Below, one piece after another: positions 1 to 12,034 of a stretch of DNA of 64,000 nucleotides. A program made the position numbers and the translations under genes. The DNA comes from Naematelia aurantialba (taxonomy: Eukaryota; Basidiomycota; Tremellomycetes; Tremellales; Naemateliaceae), in NCBI GenBank assembly GCA_021527695.1, contig JAKFAO010000009.1, forward strand, positions 186,001-250,000. Reading direction: 5' to 3'. A model generated the notes under the pieces. It did no database searches. It had not been told where the DNA came from and saw nothing but the letters and a program-made list of their open reading frames with translations. Position 1 is the first letter of the stretch. Every line of letters starts with the position of its first letter.

Positions 1-1023
1 TAATCGTGATGATCGGGCAGAATGCATCACCCCATCACCGCCGAGACGACCGCATCTCCGTGCTTTCCTTTTGATTTTCCACTTCTCCATCTCCCATCTC
101 AAATCTCACTGCACACCGAGTACTTGTCCTTCACGCTGGACCCCGTGTTGGAATCGATGCGCCGCCTCGATTTTACAGTTCAATAGACTCGTCCCGAGGC
201 GGGAAGTGGACGCATACTGACGCGCCGCCGGGACCGGGTCAACTCGGGAGAGCCGGGATCAAATACGACGAGTAGCAGTTGCCTCCTTTTGGCGTAATCG
301 CTCGTGCTGCCCCACATACTGTCTCTCAATTGCCATTGTATCGCCATTCTCGCGTCAGCTGCTCTGTATCCCTCCTGCTTTGTGTACTCTAATCCCCTCA
401 CGTCTCGGTCTTCATCACTATAGTACATCCCACACCATACAGTCATCGCGGGAGACCTGGCGACTCGATCCTGCGCCGTCCGTTGTGGAGTGACAGACGC
501 GCGTGCCGCGCCCACGCCTGCACACATAATCATCATCATCGTCCCCAGTACCTTTCCTTGCCTTTCGCCTTTTGCCCATCGACACACTGCAACCTGTCGT
601 CACCTGGTCATCCTTCAGCACCACCCACCGCCTTGCATCGACACCGTCTCGACACGACAGACACCGGGGACCTCGTCGAGACGCCTCACTGACACGCCGA
701 TCGACAATCTTGTACCGATCCAGTACCGTGGCAGCCCATCCCTCCCCTTGACCCATCCAGCAGTGGGCGGGTTCGTCCTTTCACCCCACACCCCTTGTCC
801 CCTTCTTCCCGCTGCGCAACACACACGGCAGTGCAAAGGGACGCGCAGAACGACAGTGTCGTCCGGGGCCCATGGCCAGTAGGCCATAGCCTGTCGACTA
901 TCCATTGACCCTCACCAACGCACACAGTCCCGAACGGGACTGCATCCGATCCCGCTTCTGTCCCCCGGTCTTTGTATTTCGTACACTTCCAGCTTCTTTC
1001 CTTCCACCTTTCAATATCCGGCC
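1..1023. other. Upstream region of ATG1, no gene seen
   Basis: No convincing coding exon is visible here on either strand; open frames are short and low in complexity. The last few hundred bases are pyrimidine-rich and probably hold the promoter and 5' leader of the forward kinase gene that starts at 1024. Confidence 0.5.
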
Positions 1024-4000
1024 ATGCCGCCAGATACGCAGAACGACCGCGACGCCGCCGCTGCGGCTGCGGAGAACAGCAGAGACAAGGACAAGAAGCA
1101 TCCTCACGGGAACAAGGGTCGTGTAGGAAACTATGTCCTCGGGGAAGAGATTGGTAGCGGTAGCTTCGCGACAGTATACAAGGGGCATCGCTCGGTATGT
1201 CACGCCCCCCCCTTGCCTCTCGAGAGGTCCAACAGTACAACAGCTGACTAATCCCTCTTCTCCCTCCTCCCACCACGACTCACGTCCTTTCCGCTCTTGG
1301 CATTACTCTGGCCGTCTACTCTGCCGCACCGCCCCCACCACTGGACACACTTCTCCGCCCTTCTTTCTCCTCTGCAGAAATCAAAAGTCCCAATAGCGAT
1401 CAAGACGGTTCTCCGACAGAAACTCACTTCCAAGCTTTTGGAGAACCTGGAAAGCGAGATCAATATCCTCAAAGTCATCCACCATCGCAATATCGTCGGC
1501 CTCGAGGACTGCTTTGTAAGCCATTCTAGCATTCTGCCTGCCCTATAACCTTGGATTCGCCGGTTACTAACCGCGAGCCCAGAAAAATGATACCCATATC
1601 TACCTCGTCATGGAGTATTGCTCGGGCAACGATCTGTCTGTCTATCTTCGGAACCGCGGACGCCTGCCTACGCTGGATTTTGTTCCCAACGCTTCGATGG
1701 GCATCACACCAGGACCAGAGAGCGTGGACGGCAAGGTATTCTGGCCACATCCCGCCACTGGTGGACTTGATCAGCGAGTAGTCCGCGCTTTCCTGGGACA
1801 ACTAGGTTCGTCACCCCCACCCTGTCAGAGATTAGGTCTAACATGTTACAGCCGCGGCGCTTCGATGTCTCAGGAGTCACGACCTCATACATCGGGATAT
1901 CAAGCCTCAGGTCCGTATTCAGATGTTCTATCTGTCTGTGCCCACTTTGCTGACATCAATAAAGAATCTTCTCCTCCATCCTGCATCCAGTATGGACTAT
2001 GCAGACGGTCACCCATATGGCATTCCACTGCTCAAGGTCGCCGATTTCGGTTTCGCCCGTATCCTCCCGGCAGCGGCAATGGCCGAGACGCTGTGTGGAT
2101 CACCGTCAGTCAACTGATATATGCCCTCCAGGCACTGCTAACTGAATCAGCTTGTATATGGCGCCGGAAATCCTGCGATACGAAAAGTACGACGCCAAAG
2201 CGGATCTTTGGTCAGTAGGAGCGGTACTCTACGAGATGCTGGTCGGCCGGCCGCATTTCCGTGCGAGCAATCATGTCGAACTGCTGCGACGGATAGAGAA
2301 GAACGACGATCGCATCAAGTTTCCCGATGAGTCGAGCCGGGTCAATGAGCTCGAAGAACCTCCAATTCCCGTTCCCGCAGACCTCAAAGCGATCATTCGC
2401 GAGCTGCTCAAGAAGCGCCCATCGCAACGCATGTCCTTTGAACAGTTTTTCAGGTCTAGCCATGTGTGGGAGGTCAATATGAGCGAGAGCTCCAGTACCG
2501 AGGAGGACGGGACTCTGAGTCTCGAAGTCTCGACCGACGCCGATATGGACAGCCTGAAGAGCAGCGCCCGGGTCCGAGAAATGATTGACAGCGTGGAGCG
2601 ATCGAAGGAGAGGATTCTGCCCACACGTGCTCCCCAACCCCTCTGCACAGATCCAGCCCTGAACCCTCAACCGGCGCCAAAGCCTCAGGAGAAATCAGCT
2701 CCGGCTCCCGCACCGCTACAACCAATTGTTCGACCGGTTCGGCGATCCGAACCCAAATATTACGTGTCCGATGAGACTGATCCTCCCGAGTTGGACCCCG
2801 TATCGACCCCAGCCACAACGGCGCCTGGCCCGGTTCACCCACGACCCATCCAGCACAAGGCCTCACGCCGTTTCTCGCGCGATCGGGAGCCAGCGAGTGT
2901 CGAAGATCCTCAGCCCATCACACCTTCATTCCCAGTACCTCCTCGACCGGGTCGAGTTAGCGAGGGGTCTCCTCTAGCTGCCACACCACCGATGACCATG
3001 CCACAAGACCCTGCGGTGCCCGAGAAGGACGAGTCTGCGCTCGACGGCAGCGACAGTGTTGTCGGAAGAGAATATGTCGTCGTCGAGAAGCGCACGGTAG
3101 AGATCAATGCGCTCGCTGATGGTGAGTCGTCAAGTCAAGCACAGCGCTGATAAAACAGAACTTGATCAAGCGACCAAGAAGCCTGCGACAGTTGCTAGAA
3201 GACCAAGCTCGAGGGCCAGCGTCGTGTCCAGACCTGTGTCGGCCTTCAAACCTAGCTCTAGTGCACCACCGGCCACCCCTCCGGCCGCGCCAGCCATGTC
3301 GTATTCCCCACCCTTCGCCCTTTCGGCTACTCCACCTTTCGCTGCGCCTGCTAGACGCCCAAGCCTCACGCCCCTTACTCGGCCTCCAAGCGTTCCCAAG
3401 GCCTTGAATGTGACAACGTTCCCACCGGTAGCGCTTCCGTATGCCGATCCTGCACGGTTCTCGACCTCGCCTACGGCTTTGCAGACCGGCGCTCTTGCGC
3501 GGGTACTCACCAACACTGCTATGCGCCTCATCGGCACGTCAGCCGACAAGGCGGTGACGGCATTCTCTCGGGCAGCATATACGAGCCGACGTCGACCCAG
3601 CCTTCTGCGAACGTCCAGCACTGACGTTGACCCAGCCGAAGAGGATCTGCTGCGATCCGTCGAAGACATGGCCCGCAAGGCTTTTGTCCTCTTTGAGCTC
3701 GCCGATTCCCGCTTGGCAACCTGGCAAACCCTTGCGCAGGCATCCCCAGCATTCTTGGGCTCTCTCCGTCGCAAATCGAGCTCGAGCTCCAACAACTCGG
3801 AACTGGTTGCGTTTAGAAAGCAGGAGCAGGCCGCCGGAGAGGCGTGTATGCTGTACTGCCGAGCTCTAGGCTACATAGTCCAAGGAACCAGCAAGATTCA
3901 GCGGTTCTGGGAAGGCAACGGTGGGCGGGAAACGAGCTCTGAGCTCAACGACAGTGGGTCTCTTTTTTCAGTGAATGTCAGCTCTGACCTTTGCAGTGGT

Positions 4001-4441
4001 GCAATGGCTTCGAGCGAGGTTCAACGAGTGCTATGAGAAAGCCGAGTGGGCCAAAGAACGTTGTGCCGACCAATTGCCTTTTGTCGAGCGTCTGGTGTAC
4101 GAGGCCGCTCGTGAGGGGGTGAGTTCGGACTTGATGATTGGCTCGGTTGAGACTAACGAGATGTTCAGTCAAAGCAAGCGGCCATAGCTGAACTTCAAGG
4201 TGACTTGAAGTCTGCCGAAGCAGGATACGAGACTGCGCTCTGGCAGGTTCAGGCTCTCGTCGATGAATCCTGGGACTTGAAGGAGGAGGATCGCGCCAGC
4301 TTCGAGAAATGTAGGTCTGGCATTGACTCCTGCCGAATTGGGCTAATGCGATTAGTCATCCCGCCGATACGAGCGAGACTGGAGGCGGCAAGAAAGAAGA
4401 TTACCGAGCCTGCTGATACCCCCACGTCCGCCAGAGCCTGA
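1024..4441 (+). CDS. ATG1: Autophagy serine/threonine kinase Atg1
   Basis: Atg1 (ULK1 in animals) starts autophagosome formation at the pre-autophagosomal structure together with Atg13 and Atg17. Exon 1 (1024-1194) carries the glycine loop GSGSFATV; after an intron ending at the CAG before 1379 comes the ATP-binding lysine in AIKTV. Later exons give [11 protein letters not shown], the catalytic loop [15 protein letters not shown], and [12 protein letters not shown] after a spliced junction near 2099/2151. A long Pro/Ser-rich linker (roughly 2480-3450) follows. The C-terminal helical block from about 3490 to 4440 fits the Atg13-binding EAT/tMIT domain, and its last short exons join in frame (for example at 4310/4357) and end in SARA. 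An insert of about 30 residues near 1690-1770 follows LRNRGRLP, as in other fungal Atg1 kinases. Introns are about 45-190 bases. The start at 1024 puts the kinase domain about 37 residues in, as expected. Kinase identity is secure; the Atg1 assignment rests on kinase sequence plus the C-terminal domain. Confidence 0.93.
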
Positions 4442-5949
4442 TCGTTCTGATTGTCGCGTCTCTTTGCTCCGTGTCCGGTTGACACGGCTGTTCGCTCTGG
4501 CGTCGCTTCTCGTCGCCGTTCGCTGCAGCTTGTTGCCACGATCTCGCTCGCGCCACTGCTTCTATGCTACCTCTGACGGCCGAGTTCACGCCACTCTCAT
4601 GGCGTTTAGTGGCGGAGGCCGTTCAACAGGCAACTAAGAGGAATATACCACCGCCCGCGACAGGCCTGTAGATGTTGCGGCAATATCCGAGCTCAGGACG
4701 GCCGTCCGGTGTTCGCCGTTTTCCCTTCGACTGTGTTGAATTCCCGTTTGCTGGATACCAAGTCACTCCACTGCTCGTCCGCTCCACTGCTCTATCGTTC
4801 CGCGCTCTATCGCTCAACCGCTCCGTCGCTCCGTCGTTTCGATACTATCTTGCGTGCTCGCTTCGTGGGCACCTGATTGCTCGTCATCGCCTTTTACGCG
4901 CAGCGAGGCCGCCTCCTGCAGCACAACTGTCACGCGGTCTACCGGCATCACCGCTGGCCTTTGACGCCTGTCGCTACTGGCGCTTTTCGCTGTCTACACC
5001 ACCGTCACCATCTCCGTCAGAATCGGCGCTACCGTCACCACTATCACGACCGCTACTGTCGCCGCCATCACCACCACCATCGCTGCTATCACCACTGCCA
5101 TCACCGTCCAGATCACCCTCACCATCACCACTATCACTTCCCAAGCATGCCACTGATCTCACTACGCCCCACATAGAGCAACTACATGTCCCATCTCATC
5201 TGTACCAATACTATCTAACGCCCGAGTCTGTTGTTGATTACCTGATTGCCTTTGCATCCCGACCTAGTTGTATTCCCGCACTTTACCAGTGCTTGTCTGT
5301 CTGTCTGCTTCTGCGGCGCGTTCGTCTTGACTCTCCCATGGATTGGGATACGATCGAGGTAGTATGGTCCATGCATGCCATGATATCGAGACAGTTGTTT
5401 GTTCACAGTAGCAGCTAAGAAAACGCTCGGGGGGAATGTAATGTGCTATCGATAAAATTCGTAAAGCAGAGTGGCCCTCCACTTGTCCCGTCCAGATATG
5501 GCGTCTCCTTCATCCTCCGTATCGGGCGCTGTTGGTCGCTTTGGTGTGTAGGTTCTCGCACCTGGCCCGTCTTGTCCCTCTCTCCAGGCTCGAGCTCCGG
5601 AGAGGTAGAAGTTGGAGCGTCTCCCGCATCTGATAGGCTGCCACGTCTGGGCAATTGGAGGGTCGAGAGATCAAGTCAGATATTGAGATCCGAAAACCGA
5701 GCGATCAAGATCAAGTTTACGGAGAAAGAGGACGAGGGCGAGGGCGAGACAGCGACCGCAACCTCAACAGCGACAGCGAGACAACGAAGCAGCAAGCAGA
5801 GGGGAAACTGGCTCACGGGCGACGGGCGACGGGTAACTGACAACTGGCGACTGGCAACGGGCAACTGGCAACGGGCAACGGGCAACGGGCTCACGGGGAC
5901 ATGGAGAGCGAGAGCGAGCGGACACGAGATCTAGGACGGGTGTCCAAGA
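4442..5949. other. Long intergenic region rich in simple repeats
   Basis: No supported gene is seen in these 1.5 kb. An open frame at 4672-5418 has Ser/Pro/Leu-rich content that follows from CT-rich DNA, and the region is crossed by degenerate CACCAT-type triplet and hexamer arrays (about 4990-5140) and by a short GGCAACGGGCAACTG-like array (about 5810-5900). It probably includes the ATG1 3' end and the EAF7 promoter. Confidence 0.5.
5810..5900. repeat. Short tandem array upstream of EAF7
   Basis: Runs of GGCAACGGGCAACTGGCAAC-type 7-base units, with GGCGACGGGTAACTG variants, are repeated about ten times and end some 50 bases before the proposed EAF7 start. Confidence 0.7.
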
Positions 5950-7684
5950 TGCCAAAGATGTCGCAGTCGATCTCGCCTGGCCGGGGCCACCCCACCGAGC
6001 TGGACATGTGGGTCTCTGCTCTCTGATGGATTTATCCCTTGTATCGGTGCGAGCTCTCCTCTCCTCTTCTATGAGGACCCGTACCCCAGATCCCCGTCTC
6101 TCCTTCCTGGTCTCTCCTTCATGACAGCCCTTGCCCTACCCTCATCCGTGCGATGGCAGACTAGTCGGCCGTCGTGGGCGATGGTCAGTTGAGCGTTGGA
6201 CTTGGGGTTGGAGTTGGAGCTGAGGCCAGCGTCAAACGACCCAACAGTCGACGATGCGCTGACCACGTCTCGTTTCAGGGAACTGGCACTGCTCAAGAGT
6301 ATCCCGGAAACACGACCGAGTCAGTCCTTATCCCTGCACTTGCCTTGCCTTGTCCTGCCCGTGCTCTTGCTTTCACATCGCTCTTGCTCGTGCTCCCAAC
6401 GTCGACCTTGCTCGTGCTCGTGCCCTCATCTTCATCCTCATCCTCATCCTCATCCTTGCTCTGTCCCTGTCCTGTCCACGTCCACGTCCTCGTCTTCGTC
6501 CATGTCCTGTCCTGTCCACGTCCTCGCTCTCACCACGTCCTGCTGACTTACCGACCACCTCAGTCGGGCGGAACAAACACTTCCTCATCGTACAGCTCCA
6601 AGAAACGATCCGGCGACGCACAGGCGTGCTGATGGATGTCGCGGACCTCTGGGGACGCCTGGAGGAGCTGTACGACCTCGAGGCGCTGAACGACATGGTC
6701 CGTTTCCTCCTCTCCTCTCCTCCGTCCTTCTGTATCCCACGTGTTCACGTCAGTCACATCCTAGCCGTCGCTCATGCATCACAGGCATCGACGTCGTCGG
6801 TCTCCATCCCCGCATCGCCAGAACCGCTGTCGCCGCTGATCCGGCGCCGCCGTTCACGTTCACGCTCGACCTCGCTCTCGTCCATCTCGTCTGCGGCTAT
6901 GGCTGGCACAAAAGGCAGAGAATCACGTTCTGCCAAGATCATCGACTCGCGGCACTTTGCCTCGACGTTTGAGATCCCTTACCTCCGTGCGGGCACCGGC
7001 GTCGAGGACTCACAGCAAGATGCCGACGCCAGAGATACACACTTAGAAGAGGAGGCAAACGGGGTGTGGCCCGGAATGATCTACCCCCGCGCCCAGAGCG
7101 GGGTGGACGAAGACCCAGCATGGGGAGACGGTCAGCCCGCGGCGAAAGCGCACGTATCTGTTACCGTTACCGGCGCAGCTTCTACGTCTGTCTCAGGTGG
7201 CGCCGGCCACACAAAACGAGGTAAGAGGGGCAAGGGCCAGGACAAGGCCGAGGAGAAGGAGAGCGCCAGGGCAAGTAGCAGTAGCCTCAGCGACGACGAG
7301 GACAAGAAGACGAGAAGGGGCAGCGGCGCACGAGCCAAGAAGCGCAAGCGGGACAGCGGCACTACCGTGGACGCAAGCGAGGGCGACGCGGAAACCGCAG
7401 CGTCGGCGGTGAGTCTGATCCGTGACGTCGTCCGTTGCGTCGGCGGCATCCTCGACCAGTCGGTGGCGGAGCTCATGCATCACAGGCAGCTCCCAAGACC
7501 GAGAGACGGAGGAGAAAGCGCTAGCGCGTACGAGACGGGAGCAGTCATTTCATGTACATTTTCTTGGGGTGTGGTCTGCTTGGGGCACGCTCAATGTTCT
7601 ATGAGATACATGTGCTTGTACAGCGGCGACGCTGAGGACGGACGAGGCCAGTCTGGGATTATCACGCGATTGATGCTGGGGTAA
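5950..7684 (+). CDS. EAF7: NuA4 subunit Eaf7 / MRGBP family
   Basis: Eaf7 is a subunit of the NuA4 histone acetyltransferase (and of the TINTIN module) and acts in the nucleus. The diagnostic core appears only after splicing: an exon at 6279-6319 encodes ELALLKSIPETRP and joins, across an intron ending CAG at 6553, to IGRNKHFLIVQLQE and then WGRLEELYDLEALNDM. This matches the Eaf7/MRGBP pattern of E-x-A-L-L, P-V/I-G-x-x-K-H-F and W-x-L-x-x-L-Y-D. Another intron (6698-6784, 87 bases) leads to a long Ser/Arg-rich and Lys/Glu-rich tail typical of the family. The 5' part is unresolved: the ATG at 5950 opens a short exon ending near TGG (6010), and a likely WSVE segment lies at 6182-6193, but I could not find a join with canonical sites that keeps the frame into 6279. 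The stop at 7684 assumes no intron in the last exon. Confidence 0.75.
6320..6553 (+). other. EAF7 intron made of CT-rich repeats
   Basis: This intron of about 234 bases, long for this genome, consists mostly of degenerate CTCATC, CGTGCT and TCCACGTCCT arrays. Its ends are well fixed because the flanking exons join in frame through the conserved PETRP-IGRNKHF segment. Confidence 0.65.
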
Positions 7685-7895
7685 CTCTGCTCATTCTAGT
7701 CCTAGTGAAATTCTGTCAGATCTATAATGCTTGGACAAGCTCGTGATCGGGAGCCGGCCATCAAGACCGGGAGACGTGCACTGACCGCCCTCCGCAGGGC
7801 GCCGGCGTGAGCCCACGAGCTTCTCTGGTTCTCGGTCTTAGACCTGCCGCAGTCCATTGCCTGTGCACGTGCTGAGACTCGCCGTGGAAGAGAGC

Positions 7896-10800
7896 CTACT
7901 GTCGCGCTCCGGGAGTGATGTAGCCTGCGCTGGAACTCGTGGCATTGGCGCGCTGGAAACCGCTCGTGCCGTAGGTGACACCAAATGTCTCGGCCTCGGC
8001 ACTGGTACTCGGGCGGCCTTGGTTGTGATTCCCCGACCAGCTAGACGGCTCGATGATGATCTGCCGTCCCGGCCGTACTTTGCTATACGAGCCCAGGTCA
8101 GAAGAGCTCGTTGGGGTACCGGTAGGGGCGTGGGCGGAGGCGGCTGCGTCCAACGGGACGGGCACAACCTGAGGTGCAAATGGATGCGAGTGGACATGGG
8201 AACGTGCCGACGACGGCGGGCATACGGGAAACGTCGCGCTGGCCGAGGCGGACACAGACCGCTGCGACGTGTGCGACATGGCAAGGTGTAGTGGCACGAG
8301 GCGCCCAGCCTTGTGATGCGCTGGCGCTGGCACCGAGGCGGCAGAAGGCTGCGCAGAAGGATGAGAATGAGGATGAGGATGAGGATGAGTCTGAGGATGA
8401 GTCTGAGGATGGGGGTTGGCAGATGCAGATGGCCTTGTCTGAGGTCGGAGCGCCGACATGGACTTTATCGGCGCCAGCGCAGGCATGGGATGGATCGTCG
8501 TGATATTGGCAGGAGGGGTGAATGGCCGCGCTCGACCAAAGAGCGATGTCGCGCGGCGCCGACCCTCCTTCTTCTTGCCTTCCGTAGCGGCCGCAGCTTT
8601 ACCCTCGACGATTGCCAGTGTACGTCCGCGGCCCGATACCGGTGTCTTGGACGCGTTTGCCGAGCCGGTGGCATTTGAAGCATTTGCATTTGCACCTTGT
8701 GACTCGCCCGCCCCCGCCACCGCCCCGGTCCCGGTCCCGGTCCCCGTCCTCGTCCCCGATGCAGTGGCTGATGCTGTTGGCGGCGTGTGCGAGGCGCTCG
8801 ATTTGGAGGGTGTGACGGCACTGACCAGAGCCCCGAGCGTGCGCGATACCGTTCCTGTCGGTGCTGGAGCTGGCGGCGGGTCCTCCGGCTCGTCTTCCGG
8901 GCGCGGCGGAGGGGGGTTACCCACGCGACGCGGCCTGACTTTTTCAGAGATCATATTGGGCGTGAGCGTCTTGCGAAACACGTTGAGCAGGTGCAGCCGA
9001 AGCGCTCGGTCGGAATTGAAGAAATTCGGCGACACAAAGAACCCGATTGGCACCATCAACTGCCCAAGCCTCGTCAGCACGCATTCGGTATAACAGAGCC
9101 AGCGGGACAACGCCTGCCTCGACAGCCGCTCAGTTGCCAATCGTGGCAGGTACTGACCTTCTCATGGGGCACCACCTCGCCTGTCGAGGCAGACTTCTTC
9201 GGCGTGACCGCGTACTCGAATTTCCACTCGACGCGCCCCTTGTCCTCGCAGCCGTAGACGCCGTACATGCCCACATCGCGGATCTGCAGCGTCGCCCCGC
9301 GCGGGAGGTAATCGTGCTTGTCGTCGTCGCCCACCGTCAGTCGCCTCAGCACCGGCAGCCCCTCCAGCGCCTGTTCGAGCCCGCATCAGCTCAGATCGTG
9401 CGCTGTACTCTGGACAAGTGGCGACTTGTGGGTTGGATGGAAGCCCGACGAGCAACTTACCGCATGGTGGAAATTCCACTTGGGACGTTCTCTAGGCGGG
9501 ATACCAAACTCGATGCACCCAGTCTGCTGGAACATTTCCGGCCGCGTCGGTGACTCGCACCACCTAGCCGCTTCCTCCAGCGCCAAACGTTCCCGCTCTT
9601 GGAAATACTGCGGCTTGATCCTGCGCACGTACTTGAGTGTTGTTCGGATTTCTCGGAATCCCTCCTGGGCCTGGGTCAGCGCTAGATGCAGCACGATGAG
9701 ACTGCGCAAAGACTGCAAGCGGTGCGAGTAGAAGGTCGATGGCTGAGAGAAGGGGGGCTAGGAAGCCGTTGCTCACTTGCTCTATGACGAGATGGAGCTG
9801 GATGCCCTTATCGACCGACCGCAACGCCTTTGCCACCTGTGTCTGGATGCTCTCTTCGGCACTCGCGTCGCTCTCGTTCCGCTGGTCTTTCTTCGGCGCT
9901 AAAGAGGCGGGGGCCTCCAGTCTGCCAGCAGCAGTGGAGGGTTTGGCACTTTTGGCTCGGACATGGCGGGGCAACGTGTCGCTGCTGGTCTGCGGGCGGA
10001 CGTGCTTGGCTTCTAAACGAGACGCGTCGGGTGGCGCGGTAGTAGCGACAGCGGGCTCCACGCTGTATTGCCGTCGCGCCTGCGCGATGGGTGCGGGCTT
10101 TCCAGGCGACTCGTAGTGCTGGCGTTTTGGCGTGGTAATGAACCTGGAATCGAAAGGGTCGACGAGCTCTGGCCGACCAGAGTGCGGGGCGGTACGGTAT
10201 CCCTGGTCGCGATCGAGCAGCAGTCCGTGCGAACCTTGCAATTCCACATGGTGTTGCGTAGGTGTATCGCTCGAGCTGCGACGCAACGACCGTTCAAAGC
10301 GCCGCGAATCGGGGGTCACCAGCTCCGTTCCCGGTGCACTCAATGGCGAGTCCGTCTCGAACGCACGCGAACGCAGGTGCGCAGGCAATGCTGGAAATTC
10401 CGGGACGGCCAGGTCGGTTTCGGTTTCCGATCCTGGTTCTGGTTCTGGTTCTGGTCCTATTTCATCACATGCGGGATGCGACCGATACCGCTGAGCGGTG
10501 GGGGACAGATCATCCGCGTAATCACGTTGGCCCGATAAGGCGGCCGACCAAATATCGTCCTCGTCCAACGGAGCGACCGAGCGGCGCGGACCAAAGGTCG
10601 CGAAAGACTTGGCGAGAGATACTTCGCGATCCAACCTGGGTCGCTGGGGCCGAGTTGGCGAGCCGCTCGGCGTCGTGGTGGTCTTTTCGTCCCAGGGGCC
10701 TGGGACGGAGGTGGCCGCGTCGCCGCCGAAGACATCGCGAAAGTCGACCATGACAGCCTTGGGCATACAGTGGGCCATAAAGTGGCGCGGACTGGGCGGG

Positions 10801-11384
10801 GCCGGCTCCGAATCCCACTGCTCGCGCCCGATGTGCAGCGATTCGCCCAGCTGCGGGGGGGCGACAGGCGCCTTGCGGGGCAGTGCGTCCGCCTTGGAGT
10901 TCCAGGCGGCAAGCTCTTCTTTCAGGCATTCTGGGACGTCTGGGCCCTGGAGACTGCGATGTTTGTGCGCGAGGACACCAAACTCGCCTCGGGCGTCAAG
11001 GATGAGCGGCACGCTGGCGTTGGAGTCCACAGACCCGTGCCGCGATGCCGTACTCTGCTCCAGGACGTGGCGACACGATTCCAACACATGCTCGCTGCGG
11101 ATCGCAAGCTCCAGCGGCGCAAAGTCGAACTCGAATGGATCTTCGCCATCGGCACGCGCCAGGCCCGGACGCGGGCCGGGTCCGACAGCCAGCGGCGGCG
11201 AGGGCAAGGGCGAGGGGTAGTCGGGGACCTCGGGCGCAGTGGCGAGACGCGATGGGGAGAAGAAGAGAGGCGGGGTCGGAGGGACCTTGACGGGAGAGGG
11301 CGCTAGTCGGCGCAAACGCGCTGACGACGGGGAGGAAGAAGGCAGCTTGGACCGGGAAAAGGGAGGCGGAGTCGGCATCATCAT
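7896..11384 (-). CDS. Large unrecognised fungal protein, low complexity
   Basis: I do not recognise this protein. The N-terminal exon runs from 11384 to about 9730 and encodes about 550 residues, mostly Pro/Ser/Arg-rich and disordered, with short ordered islands such as FAPLELAIRSEHVLESCRHVLEQ. It ends in helical sequence containing AKALRSVDKGIQLHLVIEQV. Next comes a helical exon (9718-9465) with LHLALTQAQEGFREIRTTLKYV and YFQERERLALEEAARW, then an exon of likely beta strands (about 9375-9155) with YLPRGATLQIRDVGMYGVYG and KGRVEWKFEYAV. The last exon (about 9100-7896) begins YTECVLTRLGQLMVPIGFF and then turns into a Pro/Thr/His/Ala-rich tail with HPH and GTGTGTG runs. The ordered middle looks like a conserved core embedded in disorder. 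There is no signal peptide and no clear membrane segment. The coding status is firm from length and frame; the function is unknown. Confidence 0.75.
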
Positions 11385-12034
11385 TTAAGTCCAACGGTGA
11401 CAGCGACAGGTGTAGTGATTGCGTGCACGGACGAAACGGACGACACTGCCGAGACCCCAAGCTCAAGTATATCCCTTGCAGTCAGTATGCGACCTGTTAG
11501 TTGTTCAACATGTTAGCTATTCAACATGCACGCCGTGGTCGCAGGATGCGTCGGGCGTGCCTGCCAAACTCGAGCGATCACGGTCCCGACAACGCGGGGC
11601 TGAGAGGACTCGGATACATTGCGATCGTGACCGATAAACAAGCTGGTCGCGCCTCGTTCGTCGCGCAGTGAGGCGTCAAATGACGCGGGTCGCGCTAGCG
11701 ACAACACACCAGAGACAACACAGACACCCGAGGAGCGAGACGAGAGACGGGAAAGACAGGGTGCCATGTTCCATGTCGCATGATATCAACATACATGATT
11801 ACTGTGGCGGCGTGACGTCAATTTCGAAGGGATCCAGAAACAGGTCTCAGCAAACACAATACAGTACACACAGCAGTGGTAAGTAAACACAACGAACGTC
11901 GGACTCGTTCGACATTTGCAGATCCCGCTCATTTGGCTGTCATGAGGGCAATCAGGCCCAACTCCCTAACGCACGGTTTCAGCTTCTCATGTGTATGCTC
12001 TGGATGCGGGCCGGAAGGATCAGGAATTCAGAGG
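11385..12034. other. Intergenic region, nothing recognised
   Basis: This stretch holds the presumed promoter of the reverse gene starting at 11384 and the 3' end of the reverse oxygenase gene. No gene or structured element is seen in it. Confidence 0.5.

Noticed and set aside
4672..5418. Forward open frame of 248 codons between ATG1 and EAF7
   Set aside because: Its Ser/Pro/Leu-rich product follows from CT-rich simple repeats, has no recognisable domain, and no flanking exon supports it.
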